A DNA stretch of 64,000 nucleotides from Agrypnia vestita (Eukaryota; Arthropoda; Insecta; Trichoptera; Phryganeidae), in the NCBI GenBank assembly GCA_016648135.1, contig JADDOH010007964.1, positions 1 through 64,000 of the forward strand, read 5' to 3'. Shown here piece after piece: positions 42,320 to 53,489 of the stretch; position 1 is the stretch's first letter, and each line of letters starts with the position of its first letter. The notes under the pieces were generated by a model, which made no database searches, was not told the origin of the DNA, and worked only from the letters and a program-made list of their open reading frames with translations. The translations under genes and the position numbers were made by a program.

Positions 42320-43530
42320 GCTATATGTTTTTCTTTACTGTTTTACAATTCCACGCTGAGCCATGACCATCAATTTAAAAAAGCCCAAACGGGTATCAAT
42401 TTTGCTAAAAAAGGGTTTGACAATAACGCTTTAACACTCGACTCAAGAACAAACAAATATCTTACTTTTTTAGTATTAAACAAACTAATCATCATTCTAG
42501 TGAATATAAATTTAATTTTAAAAGTGTTATTCTTGCATTTAATTTAATAAAAAATGAATGCAATCGCATCACTTTTATAGTAAACCAATAATGGAAAATC
42601 ACACAAATATGATCTTTGGTAGGTAACTAACAATATACAAAAATATGACATAACTACTTAACTTAAACTTTTTTTAGGAAATGCAGGATTCGCTGATACC
42701 TATATACCTACCTATCAGCGGATATATATAGTGATATATATCATTTGATATTTATGTGGATGTATATCAATTGAAATTTACTGCCTTTTGAATTAGAAAT
42801 TTAGCAGACTGATGTTTACTGCCAACACTTAACAAAAAACCTACAATTGGATTTGGTATCCCAGTTCAAATATGGAAACGGAACGCATAGAAGAAATAGA
42901 GTATGTAGAGTCCGGAAGTCAACTTGACTTTTAGCCAGACGACGATGTCCCGCTTATAGATCTGTGCACGAGACCTGGTCCTGAATTTGATTGATCAATT
43001 AAACTTGTGCTGAAAAAAAATGATCAGCCACTGCAGATTACATAATTTCTCAATTGTTGATTAATAAAGACTGATTATTATTGATCTCAAATACTCTAAT
43101 CACTGAAAATTATATAAAAATATGTTATTCGTTCTTCTAAGTGTTGATTAAATTTGGTTATTATTTGATATTCTCAAAAAATACTCCAGTTTTGAATTAC
43201 TTTTTTAAACATCAAATAATCAAGCTCACATTTTATTATTTTACCTTACGATTTTGGCAGTTTAAATCTACTTCCAGAATGAAAATTTCTTCTTTTTTTT
43301 TTATCAAGTATCGGATATTTTGATATTTATTATAGATACCGGATTTTAGCAAACCATGAGCAAATGTGATAGATATTCTTGCACAAACAAACTAGTACCA
43401 TTCCTCTATCAGAAATTGATGGTGTAAAGTACAAATAACCGAAAAATTATAATATATTATGATAGCTTCAGACATTTGTTGAACTGCCAGAAGTAATTTC
43501 AAATTCGAGTATTTCATTTACGTTTGGAAA
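42320..43530. other. No recognised gene
   Basis: ORFs 42281-42547 and 43141-43323 lack motifs. A short ATATATC-rich inverted piece lies near 42720-42770. Nothing else. Confidence 0.45.
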
Positions 43531-43544
43531 ATTAAACAGATTTA

Positions 43545-43588
43545 CTATCACGACAACTATCGATTTTGTAAATCGATAGTTGTGGTAG
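43545..43588. repeat. Hairpin with 14-bp perfect stem and 3-nt loop
   Basis: ACAACTATCGATTT (43553-43566), loop TGT, AAATCGATAGTTGT (43570-43583), with partial pairing outside. It stands alone in AT-rich sequence. Confidence 0.8.
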
Positions 43589-43599
43589 CAAATACGAAG

Positions 43600-44245
43600 T
43601 TTCGATAAATTTAGTTATGCCTTCGTGAAGTATATATGCCTACAAATACACTGTACTCATTGCCAAGTCTATTTAGCCATGGTTAGTTAATATGCTGGTT
43701 TGTTTTTGAATACTTCTATTTTAATTAAATGTTATTATGTATGTATTATATTAGCTTGTTTACATTGGTTATCCAGTGGTTATAATTACCATCTTGCAGA
43801 TGATCCTCTTTAGCAGGTTGTGCAATCAGGCCGCCACCACTTTATTGACGTCTATGAAACACAAGAAGTGCTTCAAGTAATTTACAGCGGAAATGTAAAT
43901 CAAATAATTAAAATTTAAACCAATTGAAGGAAGGATAAGATATCCCACCGCCTTTATTAAATAATCACTTTTATAATAAGGGAACGCGACAGCGTCTACT
44001 CATCTCCACGATGGACCAAATCCACTTTAATACTAAGACAATAGACAAATCAGAGTTTATTTTTTTTATTTTAAATAATATAATCCAGCGCCATTTTAAC
44101 CAAGGCCTTACTAGATGCTCAATATTATATGTTTTTTTTTTTATAAAAAACCACGCTTGTCTTTAAATGTACTAAAAAGTAAAAAATAAATTTTCAGCCA
44201 AAAAATTTTTGTCTCACTCTTGGTGTCAAATCACTCAAATCACAC
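43600..44245. other. No recognised gene
   Basis: AT-rich, with no ORF of 60 codons or more, no repeat family recognised. Confidence 0.5.
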
Positions 44246-44249
44246 ATTT

Positions 44250-44482
44250 GTATGGTTTCCAATTTTAAAAATCAATAAAATGTTCTAAAAATCCAAAATT
44301 ATACTATAATTATTATTTTTTAACGAAAATTAGATAGATCTTCTTGATCGTCGTCACGAGTCTGCTTGCAAATTTTCGGCTCGATCGGATTATGGGAAAA
44401 GGGTTAAAAATCGATCCAAAGTTTTTGCGTCAAGAAAACAAGCAAGCAGACGCCACGAGTTAAAAGAAAAGAAGTAAAAAAA
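44250..44482 (-). mobile_element. FB3 repeat, copy C
   Basis: It has TTTTTAACGAAAATTAGATA, CGTCACGAGTCTGCTTGCAA, ATGGGAAAAGGGTTAAAAAT and CAAGCAAGCAGACGCCACGA in FB3 order, inverse orientation. The ACTCCCTTTC end reads GAAAAGAAGT. Confidence 0.7.
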
Positions 44483-44761
44483 ATACGTATATAAATATAA
44501 ATAAATATTCACTCGCTTAGCGATGAGTTCAAAGGAATGAAATGTGGTTGCTAAGTGGGAAATGACTGTCCTGGTTTTGCAATACCATGTCGAATGGTAT
44601 TGTTTATTTTCCGTATTTCCTGCTTCAAAAATGAAGGGTGTCATTGAAAAACGATTATAACTAATAGAAATAAAAATTTGAGTGAAATTGAAAAAAATTC
44701 TAAAAATTAAAGTGTTAAATTAAAAAAAAGTAATAGAATTTTAAATTAGCGTATTGTCGCG

Positions 44762-44816
44762 TGACGTCATATCTCGTACCGGGTGTACATGGCGGCTCGT
44801 GATCCGCGTGACGTCA
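44762..44816. promoter_or_regulatory. Pair of TGACGTCA (CRE-type) palindromes
   Basis: TGACGTCA occurs at 44762-44769 and 44809-44816, each preceded by CGCG or GCG, in a GC-richer patch (GGCGGCTCGTGATCCGCG). CREB/ATF sites have this sequence. With no gene nearby, function is uncertain; they could equally be the ends of an unknown repeat. Another TGACGTCA lies at 52465-52472. Confidence 0.35.
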
Positions 44817-45666
44817 CAGGCGAGTTGGAGGTCAATCATTCCGCGCTAAAATACACTAACAAATTTAAAATACACTAACAGATTTCAAAAAAAAAAATAT
44901 TTTTATCTATATTTAAATTACATTAAGTCAAATATAGCATAAATCGTTATATTATATTTTATCGCGTTATATTATACGTCACGTCACGTTATATTATATT
45001 ATTATATATTATATATAATCAACAATATTATATTTTTTTCATAATTGTTTAAAAACTTAGAAGCTTGTAGTCTTTTTTTAAACATGTCAAAAGTAGCGGA
45101 ATAAAGACTTGTAGCAAGAAATTTACGTTTGTTCGTGTCTTTATTTTTGCAAACTTTATTAATTTACAAGATTGGAAATAGGGCGTTGCGGACTTCACGT
45201 GAATAGAATTTTTCGACGTGTGCGTGGACAATGGTGACATGTGCGGAGCCCCAACACCCTCACGTCTCCATTTAATGACTAACGCTCATAAGGAAGTATC
45301 AATTAAAGAATCTTGTCAAAAGATATCAAATATCAAGAAGAAAATAAATTCATTCGTTCATTCATACCATCACAATACAGAAATTATCCATTGTCTTAAT
45401 GTCTACATTCGTTTGAATGGAATGCACATAATGTGAAATAATGACATCGGTATTAATAAATGATGACTATAACTCGAGTATCTTCCATACCAAAGGTGAA
45501 GTATAACGAGGATGTTTGGAGGGTTTTGGAGGAATTGGTCGACTGAGAATCACCAATTTTTTATTGATAGATAAAGTTACACAATTTTGAACCTATCTAG
45601 TGAATCTTCAAGTGACGCGTGTAGTGTGGCAAGCATATAAGATAGGCACAAGATCTAAAATTTCTA

Positions 45667-45831
45667 TCCCAATTACGATAATTTTGTTGTCTGTCTATCG
45701 TGCAACTTCGTGCGACATCCGTAACTTTTTATTAATTTTTTTTTAACAATTTTTATTATTATTTTTAATAATACTTATTTCTTAGGAACCGACACGTAAA
45801 AGTACCATCATTTTTGACGGGTTACAGCTAA
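45667..45831 (+). mobile_element. Helitron-like element (H2 type), complete 165-bp copy
   Basis: A|TCCCAATTACGATAATTTTG at the left, TTGTCTGTCTATCGTGCAAC leader, purine/T-rich interior, then hairpin CCATCATTTTTGACGG (one mismatch) and GTTACAGCTAA|T. Insertion between A and T, no duplication. Confidence 0.8.
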
Positions 45832-45949
45832 TTAATATATAATAAGTTTCTTAACTTACATATGTTCATTTGCCGTAGAAATATAGCGGACTCTGTAATG
45901 TTACTTAAAATTGCCCACAACTTAGATAATACTCCTGATCTTCTCAACA

Positions 45950-45962
45950 TCATATATATTAT

Positions 45963-45994
<32 letters not shown>

Positions 45995-46010
45995 AGTTAA
46001 TAAAAGGAGT
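45950..46010. repeat. (TA)n tract
   Basis: Alternating TA with small interruptions. ORFs 45828-46136 and 45862-46053 read through it and are not genes. Confidence 0.85.
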
Positions 46011-46164
46011 TAAAAAAATTTTTTCAGGCATATTCAGTGTATGTGTAAAATAATATGGAAAAATATCGTGTATACCTATATTAAAAATAATACTGTTTAT
46101 TATTTCACTTGAAAAATGTAGAGGTATCTTTACCAATTGCGAAATCTATGTATACCTGCTATGT

Positions 46165-46600
46165 CATGTGAAAGATTATATTTGTCTCTAGCATAGTCCC
46201 TTCAAATATTTTAAATAATACTTCTTTAGAACATATATACAACCATTGACGTTTGTGCACAAGTTTCAAAAATTTGATAACGTGTGGATGTTCTTACAGT
46301 GTGACTGTGTTAAGTGATCACTTAAGCCAGCTCATCAGTTCATAAGCCCTGAGCCATCCTATAAAAGACTTCCATACACGTCTCCCATAAATATGGCTTC
46401 GTGCCTATGATATAACCGCTGTGGGGGGAAAGAAATGGCTACAATTAGCAAATAACAAGGAATGATGGAAGGGTATGGAAGAGGCCTTTATCCAGCAGTG
46501 GAGAGATGAAGGCTGAAGAAGAAGAAGAAGTCTATGAGACTTTTGTAATTATTTATCTTAATTAATAATTATCCCTCTGTGGAAAAATCCAGTAATTGTG
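46165..46600 (-). mobile_element. FB1 repeat interrupted by an RTE tail
   Basis: Inverse-oriented FB1: TTTGTCTCTAGCATAGTCCC, CAAAAATTTGATAACGTGTG, GTTAAGTGATCACTTAAGCC, CCATAAATATGGCTTCGTGC, then after the insert GACTTTTGTAATTATTTATC and TTAATAATTATCCCTCTGTG. Confidence 0.8.
46411..46531 (+). mobile_element. RTE-type LINE 3' tail nested in FB1
   Basis: 121 bp reading TATAACCGCTGTGGGGGGAA, AGAAATGGCTACAATTAGC, CATCCAGCAGTGGAGAGATGA-like end and (GAA)n. It is homologous to 53945-54055. CTATGA flanks it (46405-46410 and 46532-46537), a 6-bp target-site duplication. Confidence 0.85.
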
Positions 46601-46609
46601 TAACACACA

Positions 46610-47165
46610 AAAATATCGTTATAGTTTAATAAGATTATAATATTTTTTCACATTTGTATCGATTCACTTTTATAATCAGCTCCCATCATTTTTCAACAAC
46701 GCCCTTTTCTGGCATTCCCACTGGCAATGTTTTAATGATTTTATGGCCACTAATGATCGAGCGAGAGAAAAAAGCGCATCATAGGGGCCATCCACAGTCG
46801 AGGTTCATCGTAAACTGCGGATTAACGATGGCCTACATCTCTTCCGCGCCACTAAATCGCGGTTGTAAAATGTTCCTGAATTGGGGCTGACGTTCGGATC
46901 AATAACGACCCAATCACGTGACAGATGTAATTTGTAAAATTGTAAGAACACGAGGATTTCTGGGAATTTTTTGAGTTTTTTCTCTCCCGTGATGATCGAT
47001 ATAAGTGCCCTTAATACTTTGTACCACATCTCATTAGATGTGTATGGGACAGCAGGTATGCACTGTCGATTATTTGAAATAACCTGAACACAACTTGTAT
47101 AAAATAATTAAAAAATGTGGATGACAATAATTATATTTATATCAATTTTAAAAATCAAATTATTT
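46610..47165. other. Unique-looking stretch, no gene called
   Basis: 46660-46950 is less AT-rich than the average. ORF 46654-46890 (78 codons) has no motif. It could hold non-coding regulatory DNA, but nothing specific shows. Confidence 0.3.
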
Positions 47166-47169
47166 TGTA

Positions 47170-47690
47170 TAAACCACTAACGTTCACTAACACAATACTG
47201 GACACACTCAAAATATTCTGAATATAAAAAAATGGTTAAAAAGGACTTATAACTGAAATATTTTTCTGGCATGTAATGTTGATAATTTGGAAGAATTTCA
47301 TATACACATATAAAGATATTGCTTTAAACTCCGATCAAAATATAGATACCTCATTATGAATAGTGACATCTGTATTGGATTATGGGAAAGAAACAGCTTT
47401 GGACTGCAGGTGGCGGTATTAAAAATACAAATCACATACGAAACAAGATGTGTAACTTAAACTTATTTACAACTTACAAAATTTGATAGATGTGGTATTC
47501 TATCATAGGTGGAAATGTGAACGTCACATTATGTAAAGTGATCACTGAAGCCAGCCGTATGATAGGTCGTACGCCCTATGAACATCCAAAAAAAAGACTT
47601 CCTTACCTATTTTCCCATATAAAAAATATATGGCTTTGTTTCTATGAGACATCTTTAATATATTTTGGTCGTAAATGGTATGTAGTTTTT
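47170..47690 (-). mobile_element. FB1 repeat, nearly full unit
   Basis: On the minus strand: arm (GATGTCTCATAGAAACAAAG, AAGTGATCACTTTACATAAT block), middle (GTGGTAT, CTGCAGTCCAAAGCTGTTTC, GATGTCACTATTCATAATGA, GTCCTTTTTAACC) and the joint TATTCAGAATATTTTGAGTG. The unit is about 520 bp. Together with 55700-56110 it defines the family consensus. ORF 47490-47717 is a reading. Confidence 0.8.
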
Positions 47691-47739
47691 ATTATAATAA
47701 TATATATAACGCATTAGATGATAGTAGTAATAATTTCTT

Positions 47740-48680
47740 AGAACATTCGCAAACCACCTCTTAAAAACAGACCACACATTAAAAAAAAGACGGCAATGAA
47801 ATTTTATATATAAATAATAGAAGTCTTAGGTTAGATAATTTAGAAACATTAGAAATCAAACAGTCCCTCAAAACCAAATTTAATGTTATTAATTACCAAT
47901 CGAATTAAACGAATTTATTATTATTTAATGTACCTATTCCCCATTTCAATGTATCCCTTTAAAACTTGCGGAAGTCATCCTATAATATGAATCTATAATT
48001 ATTGTTTAAAATATTTTCTGAAGTTACTAGAGAATTATGGTCTATTCGTACCAAATTTTGCATATTCTAGGTCATGCATTATTCCGTGTCCCAAAAGGTG
48101 GAATGGATGTAATGAATAGGCACACTAAAACGCATAGTGTGCAGATTTTAAACGGACTGTACGATCATGATCTGAAGATCGCTTCAGTATAAGGTACTCA
48201 CCTAATAAATTTATATTAATTATAATCTCGCTAAATGTTGATGCAAAAATAATAAATAAATTATATGTATATTAATTCATTTTGTTTCGCTTCTATCGAT
48301 TTATTCGAGATTGCTTATGCCAGTTTTTTGATATCCCAATTCTAAAATATTTCAATTGCATGTATCAATATTAATGTCATCTGCATACCGCATGTCTCTA
48401 TTATATCCATCCAGTGTTTATCCCATGAAGTGTAAAAACACATCATGTCATAAATACTGATACGATAAACGTGAATAATCACGATTAATGTTAAAGACAT
48501 CTGAAGAAGTATCCATTAGATAAAATTTAAATTTTATGAAATACTTAAGTTCCTTACCAAGCACAAGAGTTAGTTTATTTTAAGAGACATACAGCGAATA
48601 AAAATTTTGTATTTATTATAGTTTTTAATAGATTTTTATAAACTATGTAATAAACTGTGTGTTATTTATACTAATATTTA
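47740..48680. other. No recognised gene
   Basis: AT-rich. 47800-47910 may be PLE-derived: the plus strand reads NNRSLRLDNLETLEIKQSLK-like words, reminiscent of the C-terminal LExLEI motif, but too decayed to call. Confidence 0.35.
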
Positions 48681-48691
48681 AAAATGTATAT

Positions 48692-49039
48692 TTCACTGAT
48701 CCGATTTCAAAAATTCTTTCCCCAATATTTAGAATGGACTTTCAGGGTGGACATAAGGTATACATTATCCCGTTAATATAAAAGGACTTTTCGCGGTGAC
48801 CTATTTTATAACTAAAGTCGACGAAAAAATCATCGGGCGATGCGTTTTATACGAACGCTGCCTTAACGGTAAGATATATATTTAAATACTTTCTATAGGG
48901 AAGTTGTAGAACTTAAACAGTTCTATGAAAAGCGCGATGACGTATATCTATATGTTAAGGTTAATAGAGCATGAATTGATAAAATATGACTAAGACTTAC
49001 TAAAAATCTACACGCGAGAAGCTACGTGGGTACAGCTAG
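48692..49039 (+). mobile_element. Helitron-like element (H1 type)
   Basis: It starts within ACTGATCCGATTTCAAAAAT, continues with GGACTTTCAGGGTGGACATA, TTTTCGCGGTGACCTATTTT and GACGAAAAAATCATCGGGCG, and ends with a hairpin-like ACGCGAGAAGCTACGTGGGT and ACAGCTAG|T (49036-49039). The 5' terminus is not clear. Confidence 0.7.
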
Positions 49040-49504
49040 TAGGTATTATTAAATAAATTAAAAAAGGAATTAATGAGATTGAAACGTAATAAAATAATTT
49101 ATTACTACCTATAAGAAATGTATTAAAGTATTTACTTATCGAACTGTCAATTTAATACGTAATCGACTTAACGATAGATTTTTATTTTTATTTTTAACAG
49201 GATACCTAAGTGGCGATTAAGGACTCTTTCGAGCAGGGATGTGCCAACAATTAAAAGTATTTTTAAATTCAGTATAAAACACCTCGTTTTTACGTAGAAC
49301 GAAGAGAATGTCGTTCCTGAAAGATGTCGATTTTTTAAAATGAAAATTGATCGTAGTGAAAACAAAGTATTATACTAAATTATAATGTATTATAATATCT
49401 TTTATAAAAGTGTGCCACAGAGTGAATTTAGAAATTGAAGAAGTATTTATTTCAGAATGATATTATAAAAAGAATAAAATTAAATCAATCGTTAATCAAG
49501 ATTT

Positions 49505-49829
49505 ATATTATATATGTCTCATAGAGACGAAGCTATTGTTTATATGGATTTTTTTTGGGTGTTTATAGGGCTTACGACCTATCGGACGGCTGGCTTAAAT
49601 GATCACTTTACAAAATGTAACATTCACCAATTCCACCATGATAAAATACCACATCTATCAAATTTTTGGATGTTGTATATATATATATATATATTTGACT
49701 TGAATACCTTATTTCATATGTGAGTTATATTTTTACCACACCACCTGTGAAATAAGTCATTCCCATAAACCAGTACAGATATAGTCTTTGGTATTGAGTA
49801 ATCTATATTTTTGATCGGTGTTTTACAGG
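49505..49829 (+). mobile_element. FB1 repeat, 5' part
   Basis: The arm (ATGTCTCATAGAGACGAAGC, GGGCTTACGACCTATCGGAC, TTAAATGATCACTTTAC) and middle (CACATCTATCAAATTTTTGG, CACCACCTGTGAAATAAGTC) run directly into PLE-like sequence at 49831. A (TA)n tract lies at 49677-49695. Confidence 0.75.
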
Positions 49830-49830
49830 A

Positions 49831-49925
49831 TACATCAGTCCAGATGATGGATGCTGCAATGGGATCTGAATCTTTGTTCAGAGAGGTCAGATATACATGG
49901 CAGAATATCCCAGAAAACTACACAT
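49831..49925 (+). mobile_element. PLE-like terminal repeat, decayed hammerhead
   Basis: TCCAGATGATGGATGCTGCA, ATGGGATCTGAATC and then GTCAGATATACATGGCAGAA: the plus-oriented counterpart of 39840-39912. CUGAUGA is now CAGAUGA and GAAA is GAAU. Confidence 0.55.
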
Positions 49926-50029
49926 GGAAGACATTATGTTATACCAACAAGCAAAAAATGTATTGGCACATGTCATGCCTGTGTTTAAAAAAAAATTAAA
50001 ATATGGGGGGGTCTAAAACCATTTAATGC

Positions 50030-50122
50030 TGTTTTTATAGCACAGACGTTTTTTCTATTGAAAATATTAAGAATATTGTTGTCATATATTCCATGTACGT
50101 ATCTTTATAATTTTTTTAAATA
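50030..50122 (+). mobile_element. S1 SINE tail fragment
   Basis: It has TAGCACAGACG, then TTGAAAATATTAAGAATATT, GTTGTCATATATTCCATGT, the S1 3' tail as at 19520-19590 and 61770-61830. The tRNA part is absent. Confidence 0.55.
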
Positions 50123-50224
50123 AAGTTTCATGTGATTTTACGAACAAGCTTTAGGATTGTCAGAACTTAATTACATAATAATATATATATTTTAAATTTA
50201 TTGTTTAGTTATATTCAATAAAAT

Positions 50225-50290
50225 AATTGTATTGTTTACGCCAAAGCCCACGAGGGTATTGTTATCAATAAATAAATAAATATTTTATTA
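50225..50290 (+). mobile_element. LINE 3' tail (hairpin type)
   Basis: The stretch GCCAAAGCCCACGAGGGTAT followed by TGTTATCAATAAATAAATAAAT is a jockey-like tail. Confidence 0.4.
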
Positions 50291-50564
50291 ATATCGTATT
50301 GACGAAGTAGCAACCCTGTTTAATGAGAATTGAATATGTTTTATAGGAATACAAAATGTGATTTGTCACCGTCTGTGATTGGTCCAGCCAGGCTCCTCGA
50401 ATGTTTGTTGCTTTATATTCTTGGTTGTATTATATTAATGTCACTCAATCAACGTGTAATATGGATTTTAATCAAGATGACTTCTCCGCAGCTTTGATAG
50501 ATATGAACATAAATAATATGTAAAAAATGAAAATTCGCTTAGACGTATGCAAGATTTGCAAGAC

Positions 50565-51190
50565 TTAACTTATATTTATCTTGTTGCAAAGTTTTTTTAA
50601 CATCGTCATCATCTTCATCTTCTTATCCAGGAGGTCCGAGGTCCTAAGATAAGGCGCATTCATTATCCCCAATCCTTCTTCTTCTTTTTCTTTTATTATA
50701 TCTCTCGATCTCTGGTACAGGAGACTACGCCTCTTGAGATGACGAGGTCCAGCTATCCCTTCCTCTTTTAGGTGGTCTTCCCGGTGGGCGTCGTCCAGAA
50801 GGTATTTCATTAGCTGCTGTATGCACAAGTTTGTCAGTGTCCATCCTGACTACGTGATCCCTCCGGAATCTCTTTCTTGATCTACTCCATAGTGCTGTGT
50901 TCTCTGTTTTGCATGTTTGACTTATATCTACATTCCGGATACGATCAGGTACATTTTTTCCAGTATTGGATCTCAGCACTTTCATTCCAGATGTTCTGAG
51001 GCGTCCTTTGGTGCGGACAGCCTTCGTCTCTACAGCATATGATCAGAATCATGATACATCGCACGCATGTCTTGTATATCTTGACCTTGATTTTATCACG
51101 CATACTTTTGTTCTTCCAGACCAATATTTTTTAGATGAGACAATATGGATGGGATACCCAATCCGCATTCGTATAATCCATATTGCTGTT
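50565..51190 (-). pseudogene. LINE reverse transcriptase 3' end
   Basis: Minus strand, 51120-50725: TKVCVIKSRSRYTRHACDVS, ...YAVETKAVRTKGRLRTSGMK, VLRSNTGKNVPDRIRNVDIS, ...ALWSRSRKRFRRDHVVRM, ...GRRPPGRPPKRGRDSWTSSS. This is the thumb-to-C-terminus region of a non-LTR RT, with the typical DRIRN and W-x-R-x-RxxxxRDHVxRM motifs. Interrupted by stops and a frameshift. A (GAA)/(GAT)-rich 3' tail lies near 50590-50700. Confidence 0.85.
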
Positions 51191-51539
51191 TGTCTAAGCT
51201 AAGTATGAAGTAGGGCATAGAAATTTACCGGAAAATGGCAGTACTAGTAAATTTATAAATCCCTAAATTTAATACCGGTTTACCGGTAAATAAGAAGGTC
51301 CCAATAATAGAATATTATGACATCATATTATAATTTAAAACATGAAATCTAAATAGATAAAACATTTTAATAAAAACAAATTGTTACACATTGATATTTA
51401 ATTTACACAAAGCTTACTTACTAAACAATTGGAAATCGTCTCCCATTCCACGCATATGCTCAGATTATAATTACCTTTTAAATACAATAGATATTTTTAA
51501 CACTAATAGAAGAGTATCGTCATACGGTAAGGCAGATAC

Positions 51540-51812
51540 TAGATATACTCGACCCCCTCCGTGACCATGTATATTATATACATCACGAGCCCTTTTGTGT
51601 CTAGGTTAAAGTTAAATTTGGAACAATCGGTTAAATGAAACTGTAAAGTTGTCTTATCTGTCATTGTCAAACTGACTTATCTATGTTTTGTCTTATTTGT
51701 GTTATCCTGTAATTGTGGTAAACATTTAACTATTTTTTTTTGTATTTTGTCTTACCAAGCGATTGTGTCTCCCTGTTGGATGACCTAATAAAATAAAATA
51801 AAATAAAACAAT
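51540..51812 (+). mobile_element. LINE 3' UTR with (AATAA)n tail
   Basis: It ends CTGTTGGATGACCTAATAAA followed by four AATAA-type units (51788-51810). Upstream T-rich sequence is probably its 3' UTR. No RT motif remains. Confidence 0.5.
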
Positions 51813-51819
51813 GTACCAT

Positions 51820-52690
51820 ATACAACGTTATTGATTAGAAAAAATATTTAGATGTTATCGCATCTATTTGTTTGACGTTTTTAACGATAAGCGAATTTTC
51901 CGAACATAAAATTGATATTTGGCTGCAAAATTTCTGAATGTGTTGTTACATTGTAGGAGCCAGCGACCGACGGACTTATCGAACCTGAAATATTTTTTGT
52001 AGACGTGCACTATAGTAGGTAAGAAGGTTTGGATATTACGACATTTGATTTAGAGGGATTTTGGCAGATACCAGGTAACATAATACAGGCAGCGAAGAAA
52101 CAGAATCATTAAAAAAATACTTTTTGCTTACTTGAGGATAAATTTATGAAAGAATAAATAATTTGACTGCAATATACATTTACCTTAAATATTCTCATTC
52201 ATATGGATATTCTTCGGCTGTGACCCGATCCTCTTGCCTAAAGAAAGAGTTTAGTTCATCTCTGTACAATTTTATATCCTGTAGGATGGACTAAGTAAGA
52301 CGTTAATGAAGTCATTTTTTAATTTTTTCAACACTAATTAACTATTATCTTTTTGCGGTTGTTTTAATGTACCTACTGGAACATAAGTGGTTATGACAAT
52401 CAATGTATTTTTTTTAAATAATTTGATTTCTCGAGCCGCGATGACACTTCAGATATCGGGAATGTGACGTCACTAAGTAGAGGCGAGACCACACCTACTT
52501 TGGGTCATTTTGATGTCTGGCTACCAAACACTTCAATTATTGTACCGGTAGCTAATAATATTGGAATAGTAGCAAGATACAATTTGAGAAAACTTCACAT
52601 TTATATTTAATGTATTTATTTATTTAGTGACTAGTTATTTAGTATGAATATTCTGGTGTTGATTCAATTATAAATATTTATTAATGTTTC
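51820..52690. other. No recognised gene
   Basis: AT-rich, apart from a TGACGTCA at 52465-52472 in a GC-richer patch (GGGAATGTGACGTCACTAAG). Confidence 0.5.
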
Positions 52691-52705
52691 ATGAATTATA
52701 ATATA

Positions 52706-52890
52706 CTAGCCGTACTCCCATGAAAAATCATGGAACATGAAATGGTTCGCGTCTTTGCTAAGCCCTTGTATATTACATTATATATTTTTGACGGTCCATG
52801 GAGATTCGGGTTTGCTGGCCCGGGGTTCAAGCCCCTTCTCCGGCGGTTTATTTTGTTTTATTTAGCCATGAATTCGAACGAAGCTTCTTT
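52706..52890 (-). mobile_element. Helitron-like end (H2 type) with internal shared module
   Basis: Minus strand: the hairpin CCATGATTTTTCATGG (52733-52718) is followed by GAGTACGGCTAG|T. The same hairpin position in other H2 copies is CCGTCA/TGACGG. The adjoining module (CATGAAATGGTTCGCGTCTT, GGCCCGGGGTTCAAGCCCCT, TTTAGCCATGAATTCGAA) is also found at 62755-62935. Confidence 0.65.
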
Positions 52891-53215
52891 TATATGGAAG
52901 TCGATTTTTGAGTGTTCATAGGGCTTACGACCTAACTTACGGCTGGTTTCAGTGATCACTTTATACAATGTAACGTTCAATATTTACAGCCATGATTGAT
53001 AAAATTTTTTGATGTTGTATATATTAAAATTTTTACAACCTGTTTCGTATATGTGTTGCAACAATCATTAGCGCGACCGGCATCCAAAGCTTTTTCTTTC
53101 CCCTTAAATAACCACAGATGTCACTAATGAGATATAATTTTTTTTGATTTTTCAGCAATATCCTTCATATGTGTAATGAGATTCTTCCATACAAATAATT
53201 GCATTTTTTGCGATG
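52880..53215 (+). mobile_element. FB1 repeat, arm and middle
   Basis: It contains GAAGCTTCTTTTATATGGAA, CTTACGACCTAACTTACGGC, TTTCAGTGATCACTTTATAC and CGACCGGCATCCAAAGCTTT, CACAGATGTCACTAATGAG. It joins the H2 module at its left end. Confidence 0.75.
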
Positions 53216-53229
53216 ACATTTTTCTTCCC

Positions 53230-53325
53230 ACACAAGTGAATACACACACAAACACATAAAAACGCATATAAATACGGACACATAAAAACACATAAATACC
53301 CACACTCACACAAACTCACTTTTTG
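53230..53325. repeat. (ACAYA)n-rich simple sequence
   Basis: Irregular ACACA/ACATA units. The Cys/Val/Phe-rich minus ORFs 53124-53309 and 53152-53418 result from it. Confidence 0.8.
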
Positions 53326-53489
53326 ACATATTGTTTTTCTTATTTTTTTATTGACCCTGGTGTAATATTCTTGTATATATGTGTTTTCTTGTAATTGGCC
53401 CAAGGTTCTGTACATCAATAATTGTTTTTTTCAAGATTTATTAATTATATGGTTGTAAGAAAACCAATATGTGAAAAATATAATAAAAT

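Noticed and set aside
46333..46350. CUGAUGA box on the minus strand as another hammerhead
   Set aside because: It lies in FB1, and no stem II or GAAA follows.
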